A stretch of DNA of 64,000 nucleotides from Uliginosibacterium flavum (lineage in GTDB: Bacteria; Pseudomonadota; Gammaproteobacteria; Burkholderiales; Rhodocyclaceae), in assembly GCF_040566545.1 (NCBI RefSeq), contig NZ_JBEWZI010000002.1:62001-126000 (forward strand), read 5' to 3'. The position numbers were made by a program, and so were the translations under genes. The notes under the pieces are model-generated. The model was not told the origin of the DNA. It saw only the letters and a program-made list of their open reading frames with translations, and searched no databases. Positions 8,407-17,215 of this stretch are shown here, one piece after another (the first letter of the stretch is position 1; every line of letters starts with the position of its first letter).

Positions 8407-8448
8407 CAGGCATGCAGCCGCAAGAAGTCCGCTGCACGCGGCTCTCAG
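8407..8448 (+). repeat. Dispersed 40-bp intergenic repeat, copy D
   Basis: CAG, then GCCGC-like TCCGC, TGCACGC and GGCTCTCAG at the same spacing as the other copies, with one base missing in the last block. It lies 37 bp after the chemoreceptor stop. Confidence 0.55.
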
Positions 8449-8469
8449 AGCAGGTCTCCGTGGACTTTA

Positions 8470-8500
8470 AGTCGTTCCCACGCTCTGCGTGGGAACGACT
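8470..8500. repeat. Perfect palindromic hairpin (GTTCCCACGC type)
   Basis: A 14-bp perfect stem (AGTCGTTCCCACGC at 8470-8483 with its complement at 8487-8500) around a TCT loop. The GTTCCCACGC...GCGTGGGAAC motif is a familiar dispersed repeat in proteobacterial genomes. Confidence 0.85.
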
Positions 8501-8508
8501 CCAAACGG

Positions 8509-8630
8509 CCTCCCCCTTTGCAAAAGGGTGATGAGGGGGGATTGGGTTTGCTGCCGCCAGTGAGGCTTCACGCGGGCTCCAGCCAATTCAAACCAATCCT
8601 CCCTCGCCCTCCTTTTGCAAAGGAGGGAAT
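8509..8630. repeat. Imperfect inverted repeat with CCTTTTGCAAAGG motif
   Basis: The stretch CCTCCCCCTTTGCAAAAGGG with following GGGGGGATTGGG (8509-8549) reappears as an imperfect reverse complement at about 8590-8630 (AAACCAATCCTCCC, CTCCTTTTGCAAAGGAGGG). It looks like two copies of one short repeat facing each other. No gene is visible in it. Confidence 0.65.
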
Positions 8631-8701
8631 GTTCGGGCCGCATTCTTGAGGTCGGGAATTTATTACGGACAGCAGTGCGCATTCGCGGGAATGACGGAAA
8701 T

Positions 8702-8789
8702 GTAGCCTGAATGCAGCAAAGCGGAATCCGGGGATTTTCCGCTCTGCCACGTCCTCCCCCGGATTCCGCTGCGCTGCATGCCGGGCTAC
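8702..8789. repeat. Facing REP-like pair
   Basis: Left arm 8702-8733 (GTAGCCTGAATGCAGCAAAG onward to CGGGG) and right arm 8757-8789 (CCCCGGATTCCGCTGCGC onward to GGGCTAC) are near-perfect reverse complements with a 23-nt centre. The ends GTAG/CTAC match the REP-pair style seen at 3056 and 10945. Confidence 0.75.
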
Positions 8790-8840
8790 GTTCGTGGGCT
8801 TACGCGCCAAAGTTCAGGCTGTCGCGCGCCTCCTTCCCGG

Positions 8841-8846
8841 TACAAT
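8841..8846 (+). promoter_or_regulatory. Putative -10 element of dacB
   Basis: TACAAT ends 6 bp before the dacB ATG, which would put the transcription start at or next to the A of the ATG. No ribosome site separates them, so a leaderless mRNA is possible. The -35 is weak or absent. rsmB shows the same spacing. Confidence 0.4.
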
Positions 8847-8852
8847 CCGGGC

Positions 8853-10259
8853 ATGACAAAACGCTTTCTCCGCCTCGCCCTCCCCGCACTCACCAGCCTG
8901 TCCCTCAACGCCCACGCCGCCCTGCCCGAGCCCATCGCTCGCGTCGCGCGCGAGGCTGGCCTGCCACAAGATTCAGTCAGCCTCTGGATCGCGCCCGCTG
9001 CGGGCGGCGAGCCCACGCTGCAACACAACGCCAGCCAGTCCATGAACCCGGCTTCGGTGATGAAGCTGCTCACCACTTACGCCGCGCTCGATCAGCTCGG
9101 CCCGGCCTACACCTGGAAGACCAATGCCACGCTGCGCGGCCCGCTGGTCGATGGCGTGCTCGACGGCGATCTGGCGATTGTCGGCAGCGGCGATCCTTCG
9201 CTGACCTGGGATCGGCTCGGCCAGTGGCTGCGCGACTGGCGCTCGCGCGGCCTGCGCCAGATTCGCGGCAACATCGTCATCGATCCGAGCCTCTTCGCCC
9301 AGGCGCCCGCCAACGCGCCCTTCGACGAAGCCCAGCACCGCGCCTACAACGCCCAGCCGGATGCCTTCCTCGTCAATTTCGGCGCGCTGAGCCTGCGCCT
9401 GACGCCCGGCTCCGTGAATGGCCCGGTCGAAGTCCAGCCACTCAACCCGGCCTCCCCGCTGCGCATCCTCAATCGGCTGAAGACCAGCAACGGCACCTGT
9501 GCCGACTGGCGCAACAAGCTGCGTGGAAGCTTCGTGCCCGAAAATCGCGGCATGGTTTTGACGCTCGAAGGCAGCGTCTCTGCCAGCTGCGGCGAGCGCC
9601 AGCTCAACCTCAAAGTGGACGACAGCCTGCGCTGGGCCAGCCTCGTCATCCGCGCGCAGTGGCAGGAAATGGGCGGCAGCTGGATGGGCGAAGCCGTGCG
9701 TGGCAGCGTGCCGACCGGCCTCACGCCCTTCTCCATCTGGGAATCGCAGCCCCTGCCCGAGGTGCTGCGCGATATGAACAAGTGGTCCAACAACGTCATG
9801 GCGCGACAAATTTTCCTGACGCTGGGCGCCGATGGCGGCCCGCTGTCCACCGAGAAAAGCATCGCCCGTCTGCAAGCCTGGATGCCTGCGCAGGGGCTGG
9901 ACGCCACGCAATGGTTCTTCGAAAACGGCAGCGGCCTGTCGCGCAATGAGCGCACCACCGCCGCCCAGCTCGGCACGCTATTGCGCAGCGCCTGGCGCAG
10001 CCCGCGAATGCCCGAATATGTCATGGGCCTGCCGGTGATCGGCAAGGACGGCACCATGCGCTCGCGCCTGATCGACACCCCACTGGCCGGGCGTGGCTAC
10101 GTCAAGACCGGCACCCTGGATGGCGTAAAAAGCGCCGCCGGCTATGTGCTGGATGCCAAAGGCAACTGGCAAGCCTTCGCCTTGATCCTGAATCATCCGA
10201 AAGCGCCGGGGGCGGAGGCGATGGTGGAAGCGGTGTTGCGCGGGATTTACGGGATGTAG
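8853..10259 (+). CDS. dacB: D-alanyl-D-alanine carboxypeptidase/endopeptidase (PBP4, DacB family)
   Basis: 468 residues. An N-terminal signal peptide (ends near NAHAALPE) sends it to the periplasm. The class C penicillin-binding motifs are all present: S68-V-M-K71 in NPASVMKLL, SNN in KWSNNVMAR, and KTG in YVKTGTLDGVKS. The enzyme trims or cleaves peptidoglycan peptide cross-links. ATG 8853 is preferred because it begins the signal peptide; an upstream in-frame extension runs into a repeat. Monocistronic by position. Confidence 0.92.
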   Translation: MTKRFLRLALPALTSLSLNAHAALPEPIARVAREAGLPQDSVSLWIAPAAGGEPTLQHNASQSMNPASVMKLLTTYAALDQLGPAYTWKTNATLRGPLVDGVLDGDLAIVGSGDPSLTWDRLGQWLRDWRSRGLRQIRGNIVIDPSLFAQAPANAPFDEAQHRAYNAQPDAFLVNFGALSLRLTPGSVNGPVEVQPLNPASPLRILNRLKTSNGTCADWRNKLRGSFVPENRGMVLTLEGSVSASCGERQLNLKVDDSLRWASLVIRAQWQEMGGSWMGEAVRGSVPTGLTPFSIWESQPLPEVLRDMNKWSNNVMARQIFLTLGADGGPLSTEKSIARLQAWMPAQGLDATQWFFENGSGLSRNERTTAAQLGTLLRSAWRSPRMPEYVMGLPVIGKDGTMRSRLIDTPLAGRGYVKTGTLDGVKSAAGYVLDAKGNWQAFALILNHPKAPGAEAMVEAVLRGIYGM

Positions 10260-10275
10260 GTTTCCGTCAAAAAAT

Positions 10276-10300
10276 CACACATTTCACACATTTCACACAC
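10276..10300. repeat. Short tandem repeat CACACATTT
   Basis: The 9-bp unit CACACATTT occurs 2.7 times in a row in the 67-bp gap between dacB and the next gene, just upstream of that gene's probable promoter (TTAAATATTTT). Confidence 0.7.
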
Positions 10301-10326
10301 TGTTAAATATTTTCAGGGCAAACCCA

Positions 10327-10875
10327 ATGCACGCTTTCCGCTCACTACTCTTCGCATTCACGCTCATGCTCCCTGTTGCGTCCTTTGGGGCCACACAAAC
10401 ACCAGAAGATGCCTGCCGCACCTATTACACAGCACTGCAAGAGCAGGGGCTTGGCGTCGTCCCGGAGTACATGCACCCGGACGAACTTGCCAGATTCAAA
10501 TCAATGCTAATGCCTATCTTCCAGACCAAACCCAACAGCAAGGACAAAGAATTCATGGCGGCGGTTTTTGGCGCCTCAGCTACACCGACAACCGTTGCAG
10601 CACTCCCACCCGTAGAACTGATGCGTGCTGTGATGCGACTTGTGTCGAAAAAAATGGATGCCGTCAACATCAGTTTCGATTCGGTAACGATCCTGGGCTC
10701 AGTCACAGAGGGAGATCTCGCTCATGTAGTCGTCCGATCAAAGATTGGTAGTGGCGACTTCAGCATGACGAAGATGGAGGTTGTCAGCTTCAAACCAGAC
10801 AATAGCGATTGGAAACTCATGCTGACGGGCGATATGGAAGGCTTGGCAAAGGCGATTCAAGCCGCGGGCAAGTAG
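10327..10875 (+). CDS. Hypothetical secreted protein
   Basis: 182 residues with a clear signal peptide (FRSLLFAFTLMLPVASFGA, cleavage near residue 22). The mature part begins with TPEDACRTYYTALQEQGL and has alternating helix/strand character that suggests a small NTF2-like or DUF4878-like fold: an N-terminal helix, then strands VNISFDSVTILGSVTEGDLA, HVVVRSKI and WKLMLTGDME. This fold call is a guess. It is not obviously in an operon. Probably periplasmic. Confidence 0.7.
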   Translation: MHAFRSLLFAFTLMLPVASFGATQTPEDACRTYYTALQEQGLGVVPEYMHPDELARFKSMLMPIFQTKPNSKDKEFMAAVFGASATPTTVAALPPVELMRAVMRLVSKKMDAVNISFDSVTILGSVTEGDLAHVVVRSKIGSGDFSMTKMEVVSFKPDNSDWKLMLTGDMEGLAKAIQAAGK

Positions 10876-10944
10876 TCGCAATTAGGTCGCGCTTATTGGG
10901 CTCGGCGCGCCAGGCTGCTGAAAGGCGCAATCAAGCCCATGAAT

Positions 10945-11038
10945 GTAGGGCGCACTGAGCGCAGCGAACTGCGCCGAATGAAAACGGGAGGTGGCGGTGG
11001 CATGCGGTGCAATGCGCTTCGCTTCGATTGCACCCTAC
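10945..11038. repeat. REP-like pair between GTAGGG and CCCTAC
   Basis: Starts GTAGGGCGCACTGAGCGCAG and ends with ATTGCACCCTAC. Two internal hairpins: GGCGCA/TGCGCC (10949-10954, 10970-10975) and GGTGCAAT/ATTGCACC (11006-11013, 11027-11034). It fills the space between two convergent genes and ends 8 bp from the tilS stop. Confidence 0.7.
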
Positions 11039-11045
11039 GAAACCT

Positions 11046-12374
11046 TCAACGCGTGACGCCGTCCGGCCCGCGCCATGCAATGCGCCAGCCGGTTTCGCCT
11101 TCGGCGGCACGCGCACTCGCGGCGCCACCAACGCCGCCAATCCACAGCACTTCCTCGCCACGCCAGAGCAGCGGCAATTGTGCACGCCAGGCAGCGGGAA
11201 TTCCGCTTTCCTGACAGAGCTGCTTGAAGAGCCGCGTGGGGCGGCCCTCTTCGAGGCGCATGCTCACCGAGCCGCTTCGTGCCTTGATCTGCAAGACATC
11301 TGCCGCTGGATCAAGGCGCAGTGCGCCTCTTGCGGTAGAGGGTGTAAACAGCAGTTCGCCTGCGCCCCAAGGCAAGGCGGCCTCGCCACGCCACACTTGC
11401 GCTTCGGGCTGCGGCGCCTCGGCAGCTTCGCACCACAGCATTTCACGCCAGGCACAGAAGGCGTGGCCGGCGTGAACCCAGCGCACAGCGCCTTCGCCAC
11501 GCACGGCCTGCAACAATTCATCCAGCCGTGCTGCATCCGGCGCCTGCGCGCCGCTCTGGGCAATCCAGTAGCGCAACAAATTACGCGCACGCGGCGCAGA
11601 TAGCGCGCGCAAGCGACTGCGCGCACCGGCCTCGCCAAAGCGCACGCGTGCGGCATCTTCGGCGGCCAGTTCCTGCAACAGGTCTTCAGCTTCAGCGAAA
11701 TGCCGGGTGGCGCGCAGCAGGTTGGCGGGTGCGGACGGAAAACGCGTCTTCAGCGGAGCAAGGATCTGGTGGCGCAGGAAGTTGCGGGTCAGGCGCTCGT
11801 CGGTGTTGCTGTCGTCCTCCACCCAGCGCAAGCCCTCGGCCTGCGCCCAGGCCTGCAGGGTCTGACGAGTCTCGGCAAGCAAGGGGCGCCACAGGCGGCG
11901 CTCTGCATCGCGCTCGCGCATGGCTGCCGCACCGGCCACCCCGCAGCCGCGCAGGAGTCGATGCAAGAGCGTTTCAGCCTGATCGTCAGCATGCTGAGCG
12001 AGGACGATCCAGTCGGCCGTCGTCTGCGCCAGTACGGCATGGCGGGCCGTACGCGCCGCCGCCTCCAGCCCGTGACCCTCACGCTTCACCGCCACCCGGC
12101 ACACCTGTAGCGGCACGCCCAGTGCGGCGCAAATCTGCGCGCAATGCGCCGCCCAGGCGTCGGCGTGGGCGCTCAGACCGTGATGAACATGGATCGCAGA
12201 AAGCACAAAGCCCGCCTCGGGAGCGAGACGGGCCAGCAGATGAAGCAGGACGGTGGAATCAAGGCCGCCACTGTAGGCGACGGTCAGGTGACCTGGCGTT
12301 GCGGCAGGCAGGCGCGCGAATCGTTCGCGCACCCGCAGCAAAACATCAGACAGATTGCTCCTTGAACTTTCCAT
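11046..12374 (-). CDS. tilS: tRNA(Ile)-lysidine synthase
   Basis: 442 residues, full family length. The N-type ATP pyrophosphatase loop SGGLDST (35-41) lies in the catalytic domain, followed by HVHHGLSAHAD and LAQHADDQAETLLHRLLRG, both diagnostic. Middle and C-terminal substrate-binding domains follow. It converts C34 of the CAU-anticodon tRNA-Ile to lysidine and is usually essential. Its start overlaps the end of accA by 29 bp, so the two are translationally linked; accA-tilS is a common pairing. Confidence 0.95.
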   Translation of the reverse strand: MESSRSNLSDVLLRVRERFARLPAATPGHLTVAYSGGLDSTVLLHLLARLAPEAGFVLSAIHVHHGLSAHADAWAAHCAQICAALGVPLQVCRVAVKREGHGLEAAARTARHAVLAQTTADWIVLAQHADDQAETLLHRLLRGCGVAGAAAMRERDAERRLWRPLLAETRQTLQAWAQAEGLRWVEDDSNTDERLTRNFLRHQILAPLKTRFPSAPANLLRATRHFAEAEDLLQELAAEDAARVRFGEAGARSRLRALSAPRARNLLRYWIAQSGAQAPDAARLDELLQAVRGEGAVRWVHAGHAFCAWREMLWCEAAEAPQPEAQVWRGEAALPWGAGELLFTPSTARGALRLDPAADVLQIKARSGSVSMRLEEGRPTRLFKQLCQESGIPAAWRAQLPLLWRGEEVLWIGGVGGAASARAAEGETGWRIAWRGPDGVTR

Positions 12375-13311
12375 AGCTCAGCAAGCGCGTAAAGCGCTGA
12401 TCGGTGAGTTCCTGGGGAGACAGGTCGGTGAGCTGGCGCAAGGAATCCTGCAGCGCGCGCTTGAGCGAGACGGCCATCGCGCGGTAATCGCGGTGGGCGC
12501 CGCCAATCGGCTCATTCACAACCTTGTCGATCAAGCCGAGCGACTTCAGGCGCGAGGCGGTGATGCCCATGATCTCGGCGGCTTCTGAGGCCTTGTCGGC
12601 GCTCTTCCACAGAATCGAGGCACAACCTTCGGGCGAAATCACCGAGTAGGTCGAGAATTGCAGCATGTGCACCTGATCGGCCACGGCAATTGCCAGTGCG
12701 CCGCCGGAGCCGCCTTCACCGATGATCGTGGTGATGATGGGCACGCGCAGCTCGGCCATGGCATACAGGTTGTGGCCAATGGCTTCTGACTGTCCGCGCT
12801 CTTCGGCATCGATGCCGGGATAGGCGCCGGGGGTATCCACGAAGGTGAACAGTGGAATGCCGAATTTCTCGGCCAGCTTCATCATGCGCAAGGCTTTGCG
12901 GTAACCCTCGGGGCGCGGCATGCCGAAGTTGCGGATGATTTTTTCCTTGGTGTCGCGACCCTTCTGATGGCCGATCACCATGCAGCTCTGACCATTGAAG
13001 CGGGCCAGCCCCCCCACAATGGCTTTGTCATCAGCGAAGGAACGGTCACCGTGCAGTTCTTCGAAATCCGTGAACATGTGTTCAATGTAGTCGAAGGTAT
13101 AAGGCCGCTGCGGATGACGCGCCACCTGGGCGATCTGCCAGGGTGTGAGCTTGGCGTAGATGTCTTTGGTCAGCGTCTGACGCTTGACCTCGAGGCGCGA
13201 GATCTCCTCGGAGATGTCGACAGCGGAATCATCCTGCACAAAGCGGAGTTCCTCAATTTTGTTTTCCAGATCGGCGATCGGCTGCTCGAAGTCGAGAAAT
13301 GTAGTCTTCAC
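12346..13311 (-). CDS. accA: Acetyl-CoA carboxylase carboxyltransferase subunit alpha
   Basis: 321 residues, typical length. It begins KTTFLDFEQPIADLENKIEE and carries the crotonase-fold motifs RNFGMPRPEGYRKALRMM, FVDTPGAYPGIDAEERGQSE, GEGGSGGALAIAVAD and SPEGCASILWK. With AccD it transfers CO2 from carboxybiotin to acetyl-CoA, the first step of fatty acid synthesis. It is the first gene of a two-gene unit with tilS. Confidence 0.97.
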   Translation of the reverse strand: MKTTFLDFEQPIADLENKIEELRFVQDDSAVDISEEISRLEVKRQTLTKDIYAKLTPWQIAQVARHPQRPYTFDYIEHMFTDFEELHGDRSFADDKAIVGGLARFNGQSCMVIGHQKGRDTKEKIIRNFGMPRPEGYRKALRMMKLAEKFGIPLFTFVDTPGAYPGIDAEERGQSEAIGHNLYAMAELRVPIITTIIGEGGSGGALAIAVADQVHMLQFSTYSVISPEGCASILWKSADKASEAAEIMGITASRLKSLGLIDKVVNEPIGGAHRDYRAMAVSLKRALQDSLRQLTDLSPQELTDQRFTRLLSYGKFKEQSV

Positions 13312-13438
13312 AGGAGTTCGGCTGAGTCAAAAAGGTTGAGCATTGTAACCGATCAGCAGGCGGCCGCAGCCGATGAAATAAGCCTTGCAGATCAATCGCT
13401 TGAGTTACAACACGAAATAAATGGGTGCTGAACGGGCT

Positions 13439-14932
13439 TCAGGCAGCCGCCAGCAGATAAGTGCGGATCTCGTGATCCACACCAAATTCGCGACCCGGCA
13501 GAGGGATCAGCTTGAGCGCCTTGTGCTGGTCAAGCAGATACAAAGGGCGTTCGCTGCGCTGCGCCGACAAAGGCAGGATCAGCCGCACCGGCGCGCCGCG
13601 CTTGATGGGATCGAGCAGCATGACGTGAATCCGGTTGGCACCGTCATCGGCCAGGGCGCTCACCGCATCGCCCAGCATCTCGATGCCGATCTGGCTCAGA
13701 CCCTTACTGGAACGCCACAGGCGGCGCACTGCGCCGATGCGCCAGCGATCACCATCCGCAGAATGCATGCCGACCAGACTGCCGATCTCGACGCCATCAA
13801 TATCGCCACTCGGCGCATCCACACCGATCCCCTGCAGGCTGGCATCGCGCACCGCCCAGTCACGCGGCAGCGGGGCGGAATCACCGCCACTCAGACGTGC
13901 CAACATGCGCTCCATGCCGTCCACCACGAGCAAACGCCCCGGCATGGGATGACGGCGATGACGGCGCACTGGCGCCTCGTTCGACCACAGGCGAATCATG
14001 TGCGAGAGCACGCTGACCAGATTGCTGCCATCCGCGTCGTGCTGCAGTGCAAAGCCTGGCGGCAAACTGCCCACCGAGGCCAGCTCCAGCAACTCCTGCA
14101 AGGCATTCGCCGCCACAACCCCGCCAAAGAAACGTGCCTGCGCGGCATGCCTGGGAATCTGCACCAGTCGCGCAGGTGGCAGGGAATGGGCAGAATCGAT
14201 CCAGTACAAGGTTGTGGTGCTGGGTGCCGTGCTTAATTCGAGCTTGGGCAACACGTAATGCACCAGGCGAGAAGCCAACTCCAGGCGCTCGGCATCCAGT
14301 TGATCCAGACCCACGCTGTGCAGTGCAATCGCGCGCACGTATTCGCGCTCTACCGTCGAAGTCACCTCACGATCCCGGCGCAGACGAATCGGCAATTGCG
14401 CTACACCGGCCCGCGAAGCCAGACGATAGGCCTGATTCAGGCGGGTCCACACCAACTCATCAATCGGACCGTGACGGAAAGCATCCCATTTGGCGCGATT
14501 GGACGCTGCGCGCATGGCGCGCACGGCCAGTTGTGCCACCAGGCCACTATCGGAAATTTCTGGCTCAGCCGCCTGAATGGCCAGCAATTCACCATACGCA
14601 TCCAGCACCATCGCCCAGTAACCATGCGTGATCGACCACAAACGACGACGCGCGGCAGGCGAATCGGTGCAGGCGCTCAGGTACAGATCAACGCAATGGC
14701 GGGCGGGCCGCTGGGAGGCTTCATCAAGAGCGAAGAGCAAACGGGCGCGCTCGGTAAAATCCAGTTCACCATTGCCGATCAATGAATCGATCCACGGCGC
14801 GATCTCGCCGATAGCCTCTTCGGGGGCGCGTCGTGCGAGATCCACAAGCACTCTTTCCAGTGCGTGTTTTGCCAGCAAGGGATGATTCTGAGCCAGTTGG
14901 GGTCGCATTTTTGCGCCTCGCGAATTTGCCAT
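13439..14932 (-). CDS. Hypothetical cytoplasmic protein with PilZ-like C-terminus
   Basis: 497 residues, no signal peptide or membrane helix. Residues 1-330 are mostly helical with no recognised domain. The C-terminal ~170 residues include RRHRRHPMPGRLLVVDGM, a WAVRDASLQGIGVD stretch, then WRIGAVRRLW and GIEMLG, a layout reminiscent of PilZ c-di-GMP-binding domains (Arg-rich start, D-x-S-x-x-G, then G.V..L..). The canonical RxxxR...DxSxxG is only approximate (RRHRRHP; RDASLQGIG). A regulatory c-di-GMP role is therefore inference. It lies alone between accA and thyA. Confidence 0.7.
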   Translation of the reverse strand: MANSRGAKMRPQLAQNHPLLAKHALERVLVDLARRAPEEAIGEIAPWIDSLIGNGELDFTERARLLFALDEASQRPARHCVDLYLSACTDSPAARRRLWSITHGYWAMVLDAYGELLAIQAAEPEISDSGLVAQLAVRAMRAASNRAKWDAFRHGPIDELVWTRLNQAYRLASRAGVAQLPIRLRRDREVTSTVEREYVRAIALHSVGLDQLDAERLELASRLVHYVLPKLELSTAPSTTTLYWIDSAHSLPPARLVQIPRHAAQARFFGGVVAANALQELLELASVGSLPPGFALQHDADGSNLVSVLSHMIRLWSNEAPVRRHRRHPMPGRLLVVDGMERMLARLSGGDSAPLPRDWAVRDASLQGIGVDAPSGDIDGVEIGSLVGMHSADGDRWRIGAVRRLWRSSKGLSQIGIEMLGDAVSALADDGANRIHVMLLDPIKRGAPVRLILPLSAQRSERPLYLLDQHKALKLIPLPGREFGVDHEIRTYLLAAA

Positions 14933-14984
14933 ATATCTCGAATTTTAATGAATTAATCAAAAAAACCAATTGCTCAGCGACAAA

Positions 14985-15007
14985 CGGATGCGTTCGCTTC
15001 GCATCCG
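14985..15007. repeat. Hairpin upstream of thyA
   Basis: CGGATGCG and CGCATCCG form an 8-bp perfect stem with a TTCGCTT loop, in the 134-bp space between divergent genes. The surrounding sequence is AT-rich and probably holds both promoters; TAGAAT at 15036-15041 could be the thyA -10. Confidence 0.55.
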
Positions 15008-15066
15008 AAAGCACACGAAATTCGCTATAAACCGCTAGAATTCGCCCTCCAAACAAAGGGAATGCC

Positions 15067-15891
15067 ATGCGCCAATACCTGGATCTGATGCGTCACGTGC
15101 TTGAGCACGGGCATGACAAGACCGACCGCACCGGCACCGGCACCCGCTCGGTTTTCGGCTGGCAGATGCGCTTCAATCTGGCCGACGGCTTCCCGATGCT
15201 GACGACCAAGAAACTGCACCAGAAATCGATCATTCACGAGCTGCTGTGGTTTCTGCAGGGCTCGACGAACATCCGCTATCTTCAGGAAAACGGCGTGCGC
15301 ATCTGGGACGAATGGGCGGATGAGAACGGCGATTTGGGCCCGGTCTATGGCAAACAGTGGCGCCGCTGGGAGGCTTACGTCCCGCCGCAAGAGCCGGGCG
15401 GGGAGCCGACGGTCCGCATCGTCGACCAGATCAGCCAACTGGTCGAAGGCCTGAAGAAGAACCCTGATTCGCGCCGCCATCTGGTCTGCGCCTGGAATCC
15501 CGGCGAAGTCGACAAGATGGCCTTACCGCCTTGTCACGCGCTGTTCCAGTTCTACGTGGCCGGCGGCAAGCTGTCCTGTCAGCTCTACCAGCGCAGCGCC
15601 GACATCTTCCTTGGTGTGCCCTTCAACATCGCCAGCTATGCCCTGCTGACCCTGATGCTGGCGCAGGTCTGCGGCTACGAGCCTGGCGACTTCGTGCATA
15701 CCCTGGGCGACGCGCACCTGTATTCCAACCACCTCGATCAGGCGCGCCTGCAGCTTACGCGCGAGCCGCGCGCGCTGCCCACCCTGAAGATCAATCCGGC
15801 AGTGACGGATCTGTTCGCCTTCCGCTTCGAGGATTTCAGCCTCGAAGGCTACGATCCGGATCCGCATATCGCGGCCAAGGTGTCGGTGTGA
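15067..15891 (+). CDS. thyA: Thymidylate synthase
   Basis: 274 residues. The folate-dependent enzyme makes dTMP from dUMP. Visible motifs: DRTGTGT near residue 20, the catalytic C156 in ALPPCHALFQFYV, the SCQLYQRSAD phosphate/nucleotide site, and the end IAAKVSV. The AAAGGGA ribosome site fits the ATG at 15067. Its stop overlaps the folA start by one base, so both enzymes of the folate/dTMP cycle are co-translated. Confidence 0.97.
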   Translation: MRQYLDLMRHVLEHGHDKTDRTGTGTRSVFGWQMRFNLADGFPMLTTKKLHQKSIIHELLWFLQGSTNIRYLQENGVRIWDEWADENGDLGPVYGKQWRRWEAYVPPQEPGGEPTVRIVDQISQLVEGLKKNPDSRRHLVCAWNPGEVDKMALPPCHALFQFYVAGGKLSCQLYQRSADIFLGVPFNIASYALLTLMLAQVCGYEPGDFVHTLGDAHLYSNHLDQARLQLTREPRALPTLKINPAVTDLFAFRFEDFSLEGYDPDPHIAAKVSV

Positions 15892-16394
15892 TGCGCAAGC
15901 CGGAAGTCGCCATCATCGTCGCCCGCGCCCGCAATGGTGTGATCGGGCGCGAAAACACCCTGCCCTGGCGTCTGCGTGAGGACCTGCAGCTGTTCAAGCA
16001 GCGCACTCTGGGATGCCCGGTGATCATGGGTCGCAAGACCTGGGAATCGCTCGGCCGACCGCTGCCGGGTCGCCTGAATATCGTGGTGAGTCGTCAGGCG
16101 GACTACCTCGCCACCGGCGCCAGCGTGGTGGCCTCGCTACCGGACGCAATTAACACCTGCGGTAACGCAGAGAAGGTTTTCATCCTTGGCGGCGCGCAGA
16201 TCTATGCGCAGGCACTGGATCAGGATTTGGCGGATGTCTTGTGGATCACCGAAGTGGATGCCGATGTCGAAGGCGACACGCGCTTTCCGGACTTTGATCC
16301 GGTCTGGTTCGGTGAAATCAGCCGCGAGCACTTTGCCGCCAGCGAGCACAACCAGTTCGCATTCGACGTCGTCGAATACCGCCGCAGGACATGA
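15891..16394 (+). CDS. folA: Dihydrofolate reductase
   Basis: 167 residues. Begins MRKPEVAIIVARARNGVIGR and includes LPWRLREDLQLFKQRTLG and VIMGRKTWESLGRPLPGR, the NADPH- and folate-binding blocks, plus FILGGAQIYAQAL. It regenerates tetrahydrofolate used by ThyA, the gene just upstream (GTGATG overlap). A strong terminator follows directly. Confidence 0.96.
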   Translation: MRKPEVAIIVARARNGVIGRENTLPWRLREDLQLFKQRTLGCPVIMGRKTWESLGRPLPGRLNIVVSRQADYLATGASVVASLPDAINTCGNAEKVFILGGAQIYAQALDQDLADVLWITEVDADVEGDTRFPDFDPVWFGEISREHFAASEHNQFAFDVVEYRRRT

Positions 16395-16422
16395 AAAAGG
16401 GACGCTGCGGCGTCCCTTTTTT
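16395..16422. terminator. Intrinsic terminator, bidirectional
   Basis: AAAAGGGACG (16395-16404) pairs with CGTCCCTTTT (16411-16420) around CTGCGG, with T-runs on both strands. It starts right at the folA stop and also serves phoU on the minus strand. Confidence 0.92.
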
Positions 16423-16442
16423 GAACAGCCCGGACGGAAGTT

Positions 16443-17150
16443 TTAAACCTCCGGGTGCCCCACTTCTTTCATGACCTCATTCACCCCGATGTGCCGTACA
16501 TCGCGGCCACGCACCTGAAAGATGGTGTACTCGGAGATGTTTTTGGCATGATCACCAATGCGCTCCAGCGCCTTGGCGGCGAACACGATATCGATGCTGC
16601 GCGTAATGGTGCGCGGATCTTCAATCATGTAAGTGATCAGTTGACGCATCACGGCCTTGAACTCGTCATCCAGTTCGCGATCTTCCTTCACCACCTCGGC
16701 CGCCGCATCGATATCCAGGCGGGCAAAACCATCCAGCGCCTTGCGCAATTGCTCCACAGCCAATGAACCGATGTGCTTCATCTGCGTACGCGGGCGTCCG
16801 CCGCCATCGTCGCGGTGCAGCGCGCGTGCCACCTTGGCAATTTTCTTGGCTTCGTCACCGATCCGCTCCAGATCCGTCACGGTCTTGGAAACGCTGATGA
16901 TCGCGCGTAGATCCCTTGCCGTCGGCTGACGTCGCGCGATGATCTGGGCACAAGCCTCATCCAGCTCGATTTCCAGCTCATTCACGTGCTTGTCGTTTTC
17001 AATGACGCGCTCGATCAGATTCTGGTCACCTTCCAGCAGACCCTCCATGGCCTTGACGACCTGCTGTTCGACGTAGCCGCCCATCTGCAGCACACGGGTA
17101 CGTATATTCTCAAGTTCAACGTCATACTGGCGAACGGTATGGTCAGTCAT
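16443..17150 (-). CDS. phoU: Phosphate signalling protein PhoU
   Basis: 235 residues, two repeated three-helix PhoU bundles. Key metal-binding motifs: VSKTVTDLERIGDEAKKIAK in the first and FAAKALERIGDHAKNISEY in the second. It dampens PhoR/PhoB signalling with the Pst transporter. No pst or pho genes lie next to it, which is a separated arrangement. Confidence 0.96.
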   Translation of the reverse strand: MTDHTVRQYDVELENIRTRVLQMGGYVEQQVVKAMEGLLEGDQNLIERVIENDKHVNELEIELDEACAQIIARRQPTARDLRAIISVSKTVTDLERIGDEAKKIAKVARALHRDDGGGRPRTQMKHIGSLAVEQLRKALDGFARLDIDAAAEVVKEDRELDDEFKAVMRQLITYMIEDPRTITRSIDIVFAAKALERIGDHAKNISEYTIFQVRGRDVRHIGVNEVMKEVGHPEV

Positions 17151-17215
17151 CTCAACTCTCCGGATTCAGGCTGCAACAACAGGGCATTATCAGCCAAACA
17201 GATGACAGAAATATT

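Noticed and set aside
8711..9949. Plus-strand open frame overlapping dacB
   Set aside because: Arg/Ala/Pro-rich shadow of dacB in another frame.
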